This document shows positions 23,958 to 32,697 of a stretch of 64,000 bases of DNA, one piece after another. A program made the position numbers and the translations under genes. The stretch comes from Natrinema sp. HArc-T2 (GTDB taxonomy: Archaea; Halobacteriota; Halobacteria; Halobacteriales; Natrialbaceae), in contig NZ_JBGUAZ010000008.1 of the NCBI RefSeq assembly GCF_041821085.1, positions 1-64,000 on the forward strand, in the 5' to 3' direction. Under the pieces are notes generated by a model. That model saw only the letters and a list, made by a program, of their open reading frames with translations, was not told the DNA's origin and made no database searches. Within the stretch, counting starts at the first letter, position 1, and the number at the start of each line of letters is the position of its first letter.

Positions 23958-24347
23958 GGTGATCACCGGCTCGAGCCGGCGTCGACCCACGACACACACT
24001 CGCGAGTGGGACGTGGGACTCGACCCCGGTTCGAGCGGCCCCTACACCGACGAGGTACATAGTCACTCCGTCGGTCTCGGTAGATGACGATCAGAGTGGA
24101 ATTACAATCATATGGACGTAAATTTCGTCGCTGCTTGACTTTCTCGATCGGATTGTCTGACGTCCTTCCTTCGATCTGAAGGGCAGTCAATACTGTCCTA
24201 CCGACGGCTGCCGGAGTGAGTCCGTCACGATTTCACACCAGCTCTCTGATGGGGTGGACGTGGCCGATTCTCCCAGCGGTCGAACGAGTCGGCGGCTCCC
24301 GACGGCCAAGTTTTAACTCATCTCGAGTGGCCCGTCAACTGGGCAGC

Positions 24348-24815
24348 ATGCCCGTGAGAAGCGCCATGACTGGGGAACGCGATTCCACCGATCGATTTGA
24401 CACACAATTAGAGCGACTCCAACGGCAGTTCGAAAACATATCTCGGATGTGGGATCTCGAGCGGTTCGGGCTCTCGGAATCGGAGATGACGTCGATCGGG
24501 ATCGACCTGATCGATCACGGCGATGAGTTCGAACTCACGGCGAACCTTCCCGGCTTCGACAGTGACGATATCGACACCCGGCTCTCCGAGAACACGCTGA
24601 CCATCACAGCGGAGCGCAAAGAAGAGGCTGAAGCACAGGAGAAGTTGTATCTCAAGCGCGAACGGGCACACCGATCTGTCAGTCGTTCCGTTCGATTGCC
24701 GGAGCCGGTTGACGAGGAAGCGGTAACTGCAACGTATGAGAACGGTGTCCTGCTGCTTACGCTCCCGAAGCAGCAACCGAGCGATGTCGGTGGACACACG
24801 ATAGCGGTCGAGTAA
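24348..24815 (+). CDS. Hsp20 family small heat-shock protein
   Basis: 155 aa from ATG 24348 (MPVRSAMTGERDS); ATG 24366 is an alternative. The alpha-crystallin domain spans about residues 55-140: DLIDHGDEFELTANLPGF, DTRLSENTLTITAERKEE, RSFRLPE-like RSVRLPEPVDEEAVTATYENGVLLLTLPK. The C-terminus lacks a clear I-x-I anchor. It forms oligomers that hold unfolding proteins in the cytoplasm. A TATA-like AAGTTTTAACTCA lies at 24308-24320. It neighbours Usp genes, as hspX does in the mycobacterial dormancy regulon. Confidence 0.92.
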   Translation: MPVRSAMTGERDSTDRFDTQLERLQRQFENISRMWDLERFGLSESEMTSIGIDLIDHGDEFELTANLPGFDSDDIDTRLSENTLTITAERKEEAEAQEKLYLKRERAHRSVSRSVRLPEPVDEEAVTATYENGVLLLTLPKQQPSDVGGHTIAVE

Positions 24816-24921
24816 CGCGCTGTTCCGCTTGCCAGTAGTTGCGTTCGGGATGGCTCGAGGCGTGTCTGAGAGCGTGATCGATGCGCGGTAGCAGGCAGTG
24901 GATTCGATACGTGTCTGGGAG

Positions 24922-25812
24922 TTATGACGATCCGCTCGGTCGTCCACGTATCAGGGTCACTGGTATCGTCGACCGACGCGACACGGTCTCAGCGACGCTG
25001 CCAGTGATGAGTCGCGCCGGGAGGGATCGACCGTGACTCCCCATGATGATCTGGTCGAATCCGTTGTCCGCTGCGTAGTCGACGATCGACCGAGACGGCA
25101 CCCCGTATTTCAGGTCCGTCTCGACGGCGAGATCGTTGTTTTCGATCGTCTCGCCGGCTGTTTCGACGATCGTCTCTCCCCGCTCAGTGAGGTCGTCGAC
25201 GATCTGTGCTGCGTACGTTCCATCGATGGCATCGACATCGTATTCGAACGGCAGCGTCACGGCGTGGAAAATCGTGATTCGTCCCGCCGGAAACTGGCTG
25301 GTCGCGTACTCGAGTGCGGCACGCGACTGGTCCGAGCCGTCGACAGGCACCAGAATGCGACCAGGGAACTCTCGCTCGAGAAGCTCCGATTGTGCCTCCG
25401 GAACGATCGTCGTCGAGACGGGAGCCCGTCGGATGACTGCTTCACTGACGTGGCCGAGAAACGGACGAACGATCGGGGATTCGCCGTGGCTTCCCAGGAC
25501 GATGTGGTCGATGTCGTGTTCGACGGTGTACTCGACGATCGTGCGATGCGGGATGCCCCTCTCGAGTACCGTATCGAGTTCGCGGCCATACTCCGCTGCC
25601 GTCTCGGCTGCCTGCTCGAGGAGCCCCTCGCCAGCTTGCTCGAGGCGTTCCTCGCTCGATTCGGGGGAGCCGACTGTTGCGTACGCGTCGTGTTCGGTGT
25701 CGGTAACGTGTATCGCGGTGATGGTGGCATCGGGAAACGAGACGAGCGTATAGACGAGCCCTGCGGTCGACTGTGACGAGCGATCGATCGGAACGAGGAT
25801 GTTCGTTGACAT
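24922..25812 (-). CDS. Tandem-domain universal stress protein
   Basis: 296 aa with two Usp domains. Domain 1 (about 1-140) opens NILVPIDRSSQS and ends GSHGESPIVRPFLGHVSEAVIRRAPVSTTI. Domain 2 (about 148-290) opens RILVPVDGSDQSRAALEYA and ends GSHGRSLPARLITGSVAETVSRRSTIPVTLIRG. Both keep the G-2x-G-9x-G ATP loop; in the first the loop is less canonical. A tandem arrangement with intact loops is that of Rv2623-type growth-arrest Usp proteins. The gene lies between hsp20 and dph6, facing hsp20. Monocistronic. Confidence 0.9.
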   Translation of the reverse strand: MSTNILVPIDRSSQSTAGLVYTLVSFPDATITAIHVTDTEHDAYATVGSPESSEERLEQAGEGLLEQAAETAAEYGRELDTVLERGIPHRTIVEYTVEHDIDHIVLGSHGESPIVRPFLGHVSEAVIRRAPVSTTIVPEAQSELLEREFPGRILVPVDGSDQSRAALEYATSQFPAGRITIFHAVTLPFEYDVDAIDGTYAAQIVDDLTERGETIVETAGETIENNDLAVETDLKYGVPSRSIVDYAADNGFDQIIMGSHGRSLPARLITGSVAETVSRRSTIPVTLIRGRPSGSS

Positions 25813-25974
25813 AGGTCTGGGATCGGATACACATCGTCGTGGACGATGCGAGGCGGTGATCCCCGACGACGCCGAGAGAAATAAACCAGGGGTTCCCGAC
25901 TGCCCTCGAGCGGCCCACGCTGCGACCAGCAGCGGTGCGATATCGCAGCAGCCGTGAGCGGGTAGCTGGGTCGA

Positions 25975-26742
25975 TCACCGATGCTCGTCTTCGTCCGCTG
26001 ATGCGGATGCGTCGAGTCGGGCATCGGTGATTCGAATCCGTCCCCACGTGCCGTACCACTCTCGCTCGAACTCGAGCGTGATGGGACGAGACATGTGTGG
26101 GCCGTCGGTGACGATCGTCTGGAACTCGCCGCCCTCTCCCAGCAGGTGAACGCCGTACTCGCGGTGAAGCGCCGCCAGGTCTGTCAGGGCGTCGTGGTCG
26201 AGCTGTCGACCGAGCCACGACTCGTCGAAGCCCGGTCCTGCCACCTCGACAATGCGTATCGTCAGTCCGCCGTCGATCATCGTCTCCGCGAGTTCACGCG
26301 GATCCGCCTGCCACAGCGGCGCGACGAACGCACAGTCGAGCCGGTCACACATCGACTGCAGTCGATCAGCCTGATAGTCGCTCGTGACGGTCCCGGCGAC
26401 GAGTCCGCGCAAGCCGCCATCGAACTCGACATCCAGCCGCTCGAGGGCGGGCTCGAGCTCTTCTAGCTCGCCCTCTTGCCCTTCTGACACACCCGCCTGC
26501 AGGTCTGGTGGCTCCAGATCGGTAACGGGGAGCCCAACGTCGAGGATTGGAAGGCCGATGCTGCGTGCGGCCAGTCGGATCACCGACTGTGCGGGCGCGT
26601 GGTACATGGACGATGTCGCTGGCGGCTGGACGACGACGAGTGTGCGGACGTCACGACCGGACTCGAGGGCCTGATAGAGCGCCCACGAGGACTCTTTGCC
26701 CCCCGAAAAGAGCGCGCCCCATCCACCGTTGGCTGCGGACAT
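25975..26742 (-). CDS. dph6: Dph6-type diphthine--ammonia ligase
   Basis: 255 aa from ATG 26742 (MSAANGGWGALFSGGKESSWALY); ATG 26751 adds three residues. The N-terminal PP-loop SGGKES binds ATP. Further Dph6 signatures are the AGTVTSDYQADRLQSMCDRL helix region and PLWQADPRELAETMIDGG. The C-terminal GEGGEFQTIVTDGP is diagnostic of the ATP_bind_4/Dph6 family. The enzyme amidates diphthine on elongation factor 2, the last step of diphthamide synthesis. It is a translation gene set in a stress-gene context, together with the stand-alone L12. The R1-B repeat follows just upstream of its promoter. Confidence 0.85.
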   Translation of the reverse strand: MSAANGGWGALFSGGKESSWALYQALESGRDVRTLVVVQPPATSSMYHAPAQSVIRLAARSIGLPILDVGLPVTDLEPPDLQAGVSEGQEGELEELEPALERLDVEFDGGLRGLVAGTVTSDYQADRLQSMCDRLDCAFVAPLWQADPRELAETMIDGGLTIRIVEVAGPGFDESWLGRQLDHDALTDLAALHREYGVHLLGEGGEFQTIVTDGPHMSRPITLEFEREWYGTWGRIRITDARLDASASADEDEHR

Positions 26743-26859
26743 ATGCCCCATTCTCCGTGGATGGGTAAATTCCTGCGGCCCGGTTCGCTGTCGGTCCGTT
26801 CGAGCCGTCCGACTGCTCTGCCAACTGCAGAGACGGATCGCGAGCCACCGACGATACGC

Positions 26860-26944
26860 TGATACGGTCTGCTGTACCGAGTGACCGGCCCGACCGCAGG
26901 ACGGTCGCGGTCCCACCGGCAGCCACTGATAGGAGTCCGTATGA
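26860..26944 (+). repeat. R1 interspersed hairpin repeat, copy B
   Basis: 85 bp from TGATACGGTCTGCTGT to ATAGGAGTCCGTATGA, with near-complementary ends and an internal CCGG-rich stem. It lies between dph6 and the Usp gene at 26957. Confidence 0.65.
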
Positions 26945-26956
26945 GCTGTGCTCCCA

Positions 26957-27406
26957 TCAGCGGACGACGGTGACCGGAACGGTCGCCCGTTCGACGATCA
27001 CTTTTGCCACGCTACCGAGCAGCCGTTCCATCCGCTCCGAGCGACCGCGGTGGCCGAGGTAGATCGCATCGAACCCCTCCGTCTCGGCGTAGGCGGGGAT
27101 TTCCACGCTCGGATCGCCGTAGAGGAGTTCTTCTTCGACATCGACGTCGCGTTCTGCGGCGAACGCGACCATCTCCTCGAGGATGGCGACGCCACGTTGT
27201 TCGGCGTCTTCGATACTCTCGAGGACCAGCCGCTGGTCGGCGTCCGAGAGCGTCGAAATCGGTTCGCTGCCACTCTCGTCGTAGACGGCAGGGTCGACCG
27301 CATGCACCACCGTTATGGAGCCGCCGACTGCGTCTGCGATCTCGAGAGCGTATTTGAGGGCGGTTTCGGCCTCGTCGGAGCCGTCAACGGCTACCAGATA
27401 CCTCAT
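26957..27406 (-). CDS. UspA family universal stress protein (single domain)
   Basis: 149 aa from ATG 27406 (MRYLVAVDGSDEAETALKYALEIA). The domain is complete: strand 1 YLVAVDGS, VHAVDPAVYDESG, then YLGHRGRSERMERLLGSVAKVIVERATVPVTVVR. The loop reads GHRGRSERMERLLGS, i.e. G-x2-G-9x-G with an Arg in place of the usual small residue after His. The central EEELLYGDPSVEIPAYAE resembles other ATP-binding Usp proteins. Part of the Usp set. R1-B lies 13 nt beyond its stop codon. Confidence 0.88.
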   Translation of the reverse strand: MRYLVAVDGSDEAETALKYALEIADAVGGSITVVHAVDPAVYDESGSEPISTLSDADQRLVLESIEDAEQRGVAILEEMVAFAAERDVDVEEELLYGDPSVEIPAYAETEGFDAIYLGHRGRSERMERLLGSVAKVIVERATVPVTVVR

Positions 27407-27490
27407 ACCGGTGAATCCGTTCCGAAGTGAATTAAATCGGTGCCCACCTTTCGGTTCGATATCGGCAGCCATCGGCTCTCTGCACGCCGG

Positions 27491-27868
27491 TCACGTGCGG
27501 TTCTGGTGTGAGCGACTCCCCTCCTCATGGTCGGATGCCCGGTGTCTGACTGCCAGCGCTCGAGACTGGACCGATCGCGATATCCGACGCCAGAGGGCAT
27601 ATCCACCGATCGTGCCAAGCGAGGTCAGCACCAGAAACGAGCAAAAATACCACGGCTTGGACTGCACCACGATGAGCCCTCTCGTGGACGCGGGGACGAC
27701 GCCGAGTGCCAGCAAATAGCAACCGGTGAGGAGACCGAGCGCCGACTGGCGATGACCGTGCCAGTAGAGAACGCCGACGAGGAGTCCCGCGAGGAGGCCG
27801 AGTTGCCCGGAGTGAAGTTCAGGGATCGTACTAAAAATCGAGGACAGGACTGTCTCAACGGTCGCCAT
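27491..27868 (-). CDS. Three-helix membrane protein of unknown function
   Basis: 125 aa. Hydrophobic segments at about residues 20-38, 42-58 and 70-90 are followed by a basic, polar C-terminus (HRASDHEEGSRSHQNRT). The N-terminal MATVETVLSSIFSTIPELHSGQLG looks like an amphipathic extracellular or interfacial start. I do not recognise the family. It lies between two Usp genes on the same strand and may be transcribed with the one at 26957 (84-nt gap). Confidence 0.6.
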   Translation of the reverse strand: MATVETVLSSIFSTIPELHSGQLGLLAGLLVGVLYWHGHRQSALGLLTGCYLLALGVVPASTRGLIVVQSKPWYFCSFLVLTSLGTIGGYALWRRISRSVQSRALAVRHRASDHEEGSRSHQNRT

Positions 27869-28074
27869 GAATACGTTGTGCTACGCAGGAACCAGCATAC
27901 GAGTTACCCTGCATCTGGACAGCCACTATAGCAACGCGAGCGGTACCCGTGTGTGTTCGGGCGTGCGTAATGGTGTCAGTTCCCAGTCGCCGCGTTGTCT
28001 CAGTTGCCGTTGCGAAATCGCTGTGTGAATCGCCACCTATGTACTTATTCTACCTATTGTAACTATTGCTACTG

Positions 28075-28992
28075 TTACTGGGTGGGCATCGGCACACAAA
28101 ACACGGGAACGTCAGCATCTCGGACGACGTTTTCGGTGACGCTGCCGAGCAGGTGACGCTCGAGTCCGGAGCGACCGTGCGTTCCGATCACGATCATATC
28201 GACCGCCTTCTCGTCGGCGTAGTTCAAAATGACCCGCGCCGGCGGGCCGTTTGCGACGGTTCCCGTGACACTGACGCCGGTCGCTTTCGCGCGTTCACGA
28301 ACCGTCTCGAGTGCGGTCTCGCCTGTGCGCTCGAGTTCGGATAGGATCGTATTCGGGCTCGATCCCATCGTGAGCCGACTCGTGTCTGCCGAGTACAGCG
28401 CGTGCACCATCGCATCGAACACGTCCGCGAGGTGGATCCCCCAGTCGACGGCGGCTGCGGCACCGTCGCTGCCATCCGTCGGCAGGAGCACGTTCTCGGT
28501 GGTCTCCGGAGTAACTGAGCTGTCAGCCGCGACCGGTGGGACGGCCAGCACCGGGATGTCGACCGTCCGAAGGACGTTTTCGGTCACGCTCCCGAGTACG
28601 ACCCGTTCGAGCCCTGTCCGGCCTTTCGTCCCCATCGCGATGAGATCGATGTCGGCTGCATCGGCGTAGTCGTCGATACACTGAAACGGCGTGCCCCGTT
28701 CGATCGCCGTCGTGACCTCGAGGTCGGGGGCCTGTTCCTGAGCGATCGTCACCACGGTTTCGACGGCTTCCTCGGCGTCGGCTTCGAGCGCGTCTCGTTC
28801 CTCTGCTACCGCGTCGGTGTCGAGAACCAACGAGAGATCATCGAAGTCCGTCGTGTCGGCGACCGAGAGGACGTGGACCTCCGCGTCCACTGCAGCGGCT
28901 AGATCGATACCGCGCTTTGCACCCGCGAGAGCGCCATCGCTCCCGTCTGTCGGTAGCAACACTGCATCGATCGACTGGGTTGCCCATGGCAT
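28075..28992 (-). CDS. Tandem-domain universal stress protein
   Basis: 305 aa from ATG 28992 (MPWATQSIDAVLLPTDGSDGA); the frame is open further to 29136 without a family-like start. Domain 1 ends GTKGRTGLERVVLGSVTENVLRTVDIPVLAVP. Domain 2 opens VLLPTDGSDGAAAAVDWG and ends GTHGRSGLERHLLGSVTENVVRDADVPVFCVP. Both ATP loops are canonical, so it may bind two nucleotides. The linker between domains is Ala/Thr-rich. Same island and same likely role as the protein at 24922, but of a different subgroup, closer to that at 35226. Confidence 0.9.
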   Translation of the reverse strand: MPWATQSIDAVLLPTDGSDGALAGAKRGIDLAAAVDAEVHVLSVADTTDFDDLSLVLDTDAVAEERDALEADAEEAVETVVTIAQEQAPDLEVTTAIERGTPFQCIDDYADAADIDLIAMGTKGRTGLERVVLGSVTENVLRTVDIPVLAVPPVAADSSVTPETTENVLLPTDGSDGAAAAVDWGIHLADVFDAMVHALYSADTSRLTMGSSPNTILSELERTGETALETVRERAKATGVSVTGTVANGPPARVILNYADEKAVDMIVIGTHGRSGLERHLLGSVTENVVRDADVPVFCVPMPTQ

Positions 28993-29181
28993 CGCATTGC
29001 TGTTCACCGACTCGCCGAATAATTGTAGGGGGTCGCTGTCTTCGGCGACTGGCTGTCCAGTCGTGAACGCTTCCGGTCGCCAGGTCTCTCGAGTCGACGG
29101 GACGGCACGATTCAAGACGACGAACACCCAGAACATCTGACAACCGAAAAGACGATTTGGATCTCCCTGGTATTTAGTGGC

Positions 29182-29496
29182 ATGGGCGAGACACAGTGGC
29201 CGGAGCTCAGTGGAACGGAACTACAGTACGGCGACCACATGTGGGAACTTACCGGGACAGTCGATGTCGGGAACACCGGAACCATGCTTGCGGTCGAAGC
29301 GAAGCAAGTCGACGACGTTCGCCAACCGAAAGCCGTCCTTCGGTTCGCCCTTGACGGCGATGCGCCGTCGCTGAATCCCGGTAATCTCGGGAGCCACTTC
29401 GACAGTCTCGAGCAAGCGGGTGGCACACAGTATCTCGTCGTCAAAAAAGCGGCGCGAACCTATCGGTACGAACTACACGGGTTCGAGTACGAATGA
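29182..29496 (+). CDS. Small acidic protein of unknown function
   Basis: 104 aa from ATG 29182. Beta-rich and soluble, with no cysteine. It starts MGETQWPELSGTELQYGDHMWELTG and ends TYRYELHGFEYE. The pattern of alternating hydrophobics suggests a small beta-barrel or antiparallel sheet. A TATA-like GTATTTAG lies only about 7-14 nt before the ATG, and nothing better is seen. It is divergent from the tandem Usp gene (28075-28992) and 240 nt before the erythromycin-esterase-like gene. No function can be given. Confidence 0.55.
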   Translation: MGETQWPELSGTELQYGDHMWELTGTVDVGNTGTMLAVEAKQVDDVRQPKAVLRFALDGDAPSLNPGNLGSHFDSLEQAGGTQYLVVKKAARTYRYELHGFEYE

Positions 29497-29738
29497 CCAC
29501 TGCGACACGCTTCCCCACGCTCACCTGTTCGACGACCATCGGTACCCGTTCGAGCGAGGGGATGCTGTCGCTGTGGCTGTCACCAATCGTGCGTATCGTC
29601 TCTCCGAGTCGGTGGGCTATTTCAGCTTGTTCGTGGTATATAGTGACATCTCGGAGCGAGAGACATCGGTTGCGATGAGTGAGAGGGGGAACAGAACGAC
29701 GACACTCAGTGCGTGTGCGAAAGTCACTGGCCAAGACG

Positions 29739-31076
29739 ATGAACGAGATTCACGACAGAACAGCATGGCGAGAGTCCACCGATATCGAGGCTGCTGTGTC
29801 CGATATCCGGTCGGTTGGACACGACCTGACGAGCCCGGCAGACCTTGACCAACTCGTCGAGCGATTCGGCGACAGGAAATACGTGCTGATCGGGGATGCT
29901 ACCCATGGAACGTCCGAGTTCTATCGCTGGCGTTCGCGACTGACCGCTCGACTCATCCAGGAACGGGACTTCTCGTTCGTCGCTGTCGAAGGCGACTGGA
30001 CGAACTGCTACGAGGTCAATCGATACGTCAAGGGCCTTCCCGAGTCTGCTGAAACCGGTCGCGAAGTCCTCGAGACATTCGATCGGTGGCCGAACTGGAT
30101 GTGGGCGAACTGGGAAGTCCTCGAGTTCCTCGATTGGCTCGAGGTACACAACCAACTGCTCGAGCAGGACGACCGGATCGGCTTCTACGGCCTCGACGTC
30201 TACAGCCTGTTCGAGTCGTTAGACGCGGTCGTCGACTACCTCGAGGATGTCGACCCGGATGCCGCAGCCGAAGCGAGAGACGCCTACCGGTGTTTCGACC
30301 CGTACGGTGGGGACGCTCGGGAGTATGCGCAGGCGCTCAGGATGGTCCCCGAAACGTGTGAAGACGAGGTCCTCGAGACGCTGACGCGCCTTCAGGAAGC
30401 AGCCCCGACGTACGATCACGGACAGGACGACTATTTCAATGCCGAACAGAACGCACTCGTCGCGAAAAACGCCGAACAGTACTACCGGGAGATGGCTCGT
30501 GGCAACACCGATTCGTGGAACGTTCGGGACCGACATATGGTCGAGACGCTCGAGCGCCTCCAGCGTCATCACGGTGGGGGTTCGAAAGGGATCGTCTGGG
30601 CGCACAACACCCACGTCGGCGATGCTCGAGCGACGGACATGGAACAGCGCGGGCGGCTCAACATCGGACAACTCGTTCGACAACACGAGGGCGCATCCGA
30701 GGTGGCATTGATCGGCATGGGAACGTTTCGTGGGAGCGTTATCGCTGCCGATTCGTGGGACGCACCGATGGAAGAGCTGACAGTGCCACCAGCACGACCC
30801 GGAAGCTACGAACACGTCTTCGAGCAAGCCAGCGAAACCGATCAGCTCCTGCTCACTGACGAACTCGACGACGAGACGCCACTTCGAGAGCCCCGAGGCC
30901 ATCGTGCGATCGGCGTCGTCTACCATCCGAATCGTGAATCCGGAAATTACGTACCGACCGTCCTCCCCGACCGCTACGACGCGTTCGTGTCTCTCGGCGA
31001 AACGAGCGCACTCCATCCGTTTTCGCTTCATGCAGACCGAACACACGTGCCAGACCTCTATCCGTGGGGGCTGTGA
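29739..31076 (+). CDS. Erythromycin-esterase-like hydrolase
   Basis: 445 aa from ATG 29739 (MNEIHDRTAWRES). Family landmarks: GDRKYVLIGDATHGTSEFYRWR (about residues 48-70, with the ATHG-x-SE catalytic region), FVAVEGDWTNCYEVNRYV, VWAHNTHVGDARATDM, and GMGTFRGSVIAADSWDAP. Characterised EreA/EreB open macrolide lactones, but most members are uncharacterised. In Mycobacterium such a domain is joined to a phosphoribosyltransferase domain in the dormancy protein Rv2030c. Here the matching phosphoribosyltransferase gene is two genes downstream in the same direction. Natural substrate unknown. Confidence 0.88.
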   Translation: MNEIHDRTAWRESTDIEAAVSDIRSVGHDLTSPADLDQLVERFGDRKYVLIGDATHGTSEFYRWRSRLTARLIQERDFSFVAVEGDWTNCYEVNRYVKGLPESAETGREVLETFDRWPNWMWANWEVLEFLDWLEVHNQLLEQDDRIGFYGLDVYSLFESLDAVVDYLEDVDPDAAAEARDAYRCFDPYGGDAREYAQALRMVPETCEDEVLETLTRLQEAAPTYDHGQDDYFNAEQNALVAKNAEQYYREMARGNTDSWNVRDRHMVETLERLQRHHGGGSKGIVWAHNTHVGDARATDMEQRGRLNIGQLVRQHEGASEVALIGMGTFRGSVIAADSWDAPMEELTVPPARPGSYEHVFEQASETDQLLLTDELDDETPLREPRGHRAIGVVYHPNRESGNYVPTVLPDRYDAFVSLGETSALHPFSLHADRTHVPDLYPWGL

Positions 31077-31145
31077 ACAGAACGACAACGACTCCCGAAA
31101 TCCTGACAGCCGGGTATTATTGGAACGGCTGGTGAACAGCGAGCC

Positions 31146-31796
31146 ATGACGTTCGTTGCCTTCGACTTCGACGAAACGCTCTCTCAATCGGACCCGAGTA
31201 TTCTCCTCGGGAGGGAGTACGACGTGGCAACGGAAATGCGCGGGTTCCTCGAGCAAGGCGTTCGTGACGAGATCGATTTCGAAACGAGCCTGCAAGAGCG
31301 CGCCTCGTTGCTCGAGGGGATGCCGGAACGCCGGGTCGAAATCGCGTTCGAGCGGTGTTCCCTTCGTGACGGTGTTGCCGACATGATCACTGCACTCCGA
31401 CGGTCGGATGTCCGTGTGGCCGTTCTCACGGGCAGTTTCGAGCGAGCCGTCGAGGCAGCACTTGAGCAGGCCGAAACGACGGTCGATCACGTCGTGGCGA
31501 ACCGCCTCGTGAGAGAAAACGGTGCGGTAACTGGCGATGTCGACGGTCCCGTGCTCGATGGCCAGAAGGATGGGCCACTCGGAGAACTCGCCGTCGCCGA
31601 CGGCGTCGATCTCGAGCAGACGATCGCGGTCGGCAACGGGGCCACGGATCTCTCGATGCTTCGTGCTGCTGGGACTGCTATTGGATTCAACCCGGAGCCG
31701 GTCGTCGAGCAATACTGTGATGTCGTCGTGACATCAGTTCGGAAACTCCACCTCTACTTCGAACAGCACGGCATTATCGACACGGGCGAACATTAG
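31146..31796 (+). CDS. HAD-superfamily phosphatase, SerB-like
   Basis: 216 aa. HAD motif I is FVAFDFDETLS (nucleophile Asp and acid/base Asp), motif II is VAVLTGSFE, a Lys occurs in DGQKDGPLGEL (motif III) and the motif IV acid in VGNGATDLSML. The helical cap resembles phosphoserine phosphatases. It would remove phosphate from a small metabolite. It lies between the erythromycin-esterase-like and phosphoribosyltransferase genes, all rightward, with gaps of 70-110 nt. Whether it is a true SerB cannot be told; no other serine genes are near. Confidence 0.83.
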   Translation: MTFVAFDFDETLSQSDPSILLGREYDVATEMRGFLEQGVRDEIDFETSLQERASLLEGMPERRVEIAFERCSLRDGVADMITALRRSDVRVAVLTGSFERAVEAALEQAETTVDHVVANRLVRENGAVTGDVDGPVLDGQKDGPLGELAVADGVDLEQTIAVGNGATDLSMLRAAGTAIGFNPEPVVEQYCDVVVTSVRKLHLYFEQHGIIDTGEH

Positions 31797-31908
31797 CGTC
31801 GCCGCTCGCTGACACTGCTGGTGAGTCGCCATCGCTCTGTGCCGAGCTCGTCATGGCTCGTCGAGACACACCTGTGTTATATGCTACTGTCGCTCGTTCG
31901 ATGATCCG

Positions 31909-32553
31909 ATGGGAGGAGCTCGTCGATTTACCGACCGAACTGATGCAGGAGAGCAGCTCGCAACGGCGCTCCGTGAGCGGGACCTCGACGCGGATATCGC
32001 GCTTGCCATCCCGCGAGGCGGCCTTCCGCTCGGTCGTGCCGTTGCCGACGCACTCGACGTCCCCCTCGACATCGTCGTCGCAAAGAAGATCGGTGCTCCG
32101 GGTAACCCGGAGTATGCGATCGGTGCTGTCGCAAGCGACGGGAGCGTCTGGCGGAACGAAACAGCGTTTCGGGGGACGGGCGCCGATGATGACTACTTCC
32201 AGGAAATGCGCGAGAAGGAAGCGGCGAACGCGCGCCAAAAGGCCGACCGCTATCGCGGTGACCGGTCGGAACCCGATCTGACGGATCAAACCGTCGTCGT
32301 CGTCGACGACGGCGTGGCGACGGGATCGACTGTCAGGGCGTGTCTCAAACGGCTTCAGAACACGGACGCCGAGCGCATCGTTCTTGCAGTACCAGTCGGC
32401 CCGCCGAGCACGATCGACGAGTTGGCGGATGAAGCCGACGAGGTCGTCTGTCTCGAGACGCCGAGTGGCTTCCGGGGCGTCGGGCAGTTCTACGAGAACT
32501 TCGCGCAAGTGTCCGACGAGGAGGCGATGGAATACCTGGAGTCGGAGACATGA
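31909..32553 (+). CDS. Phosphoribosyltransferase-like protein
   Basis: 214 aa. The PRPP-binding loop is VVVVDDGVATGSTVRACL (about residues 125-142). The N-terminal part IALAIPRGGLPLGRAVADAL and VAKKIGAPGNPEYAIGAV is typical of the stand-alone stress-associated family (PRGG then K-x-G-P-x-NPE-x-A-I-G-A). The same domain is found with erythromycin esterase in Rv2030c and alone as Rv0571c in M. tuberculosis. The physiological acceptor base is not known. It is likely part of one transcription unit with the HAD and CBS genes. Start ATG 31909. Confidence 0.88.
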   Translation: MGGARRFTDRTDAGEQLATALRERDLDADIALAIPRGGLPLGRAVADALDVPLDIVVAKKIGAPGNPEYAIGAVASDGSVWRNETAFRGTGADDDYFQEMREKEAANARQKADRYRGDRSEPDLTDQTVVVVDDGVATGSTVRACLKRLQNTDAERIVLAVPVGPPSTIDELADEADEVVCLETPSGFRGVGQFYENFAQVSDEEAMEYLESET

Positions 32554-32697
32554 GCAGGACACGACGAACCGCGTCTCGATTCGAGAGACCGAGAGTATCA
32601 ATCGGATACGTGGGAGACAGGAACCGCCTTCAGCCGCGAGCAGCACAGCCGCATCGGACGACAGATCGAACACTCGAGCGGATATACACTAACACCC

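Noticed and set aside
26020-26060. tRNA T-loop-like GATTCGAATCCG
   Set aside because: Lies inside the dph6 coding sequence and has no acceptor or anticodon stems around it.
27900-28060. Possible further R2 repeat copy (GCCACTATAG word)
   Set aside because: Only a short end word matches; the internal CGATCGGTGTGT and CGTTTCA blocks are missing.
30219-31712. 497-codon leftward open frame opposite the esterase and HAD genes
   Set aside because: Composition is Cys/Arg/His-rich without haloarchaeal acidity and it mirrors two well-identified genes; it is a by-product of high-GC codon use.
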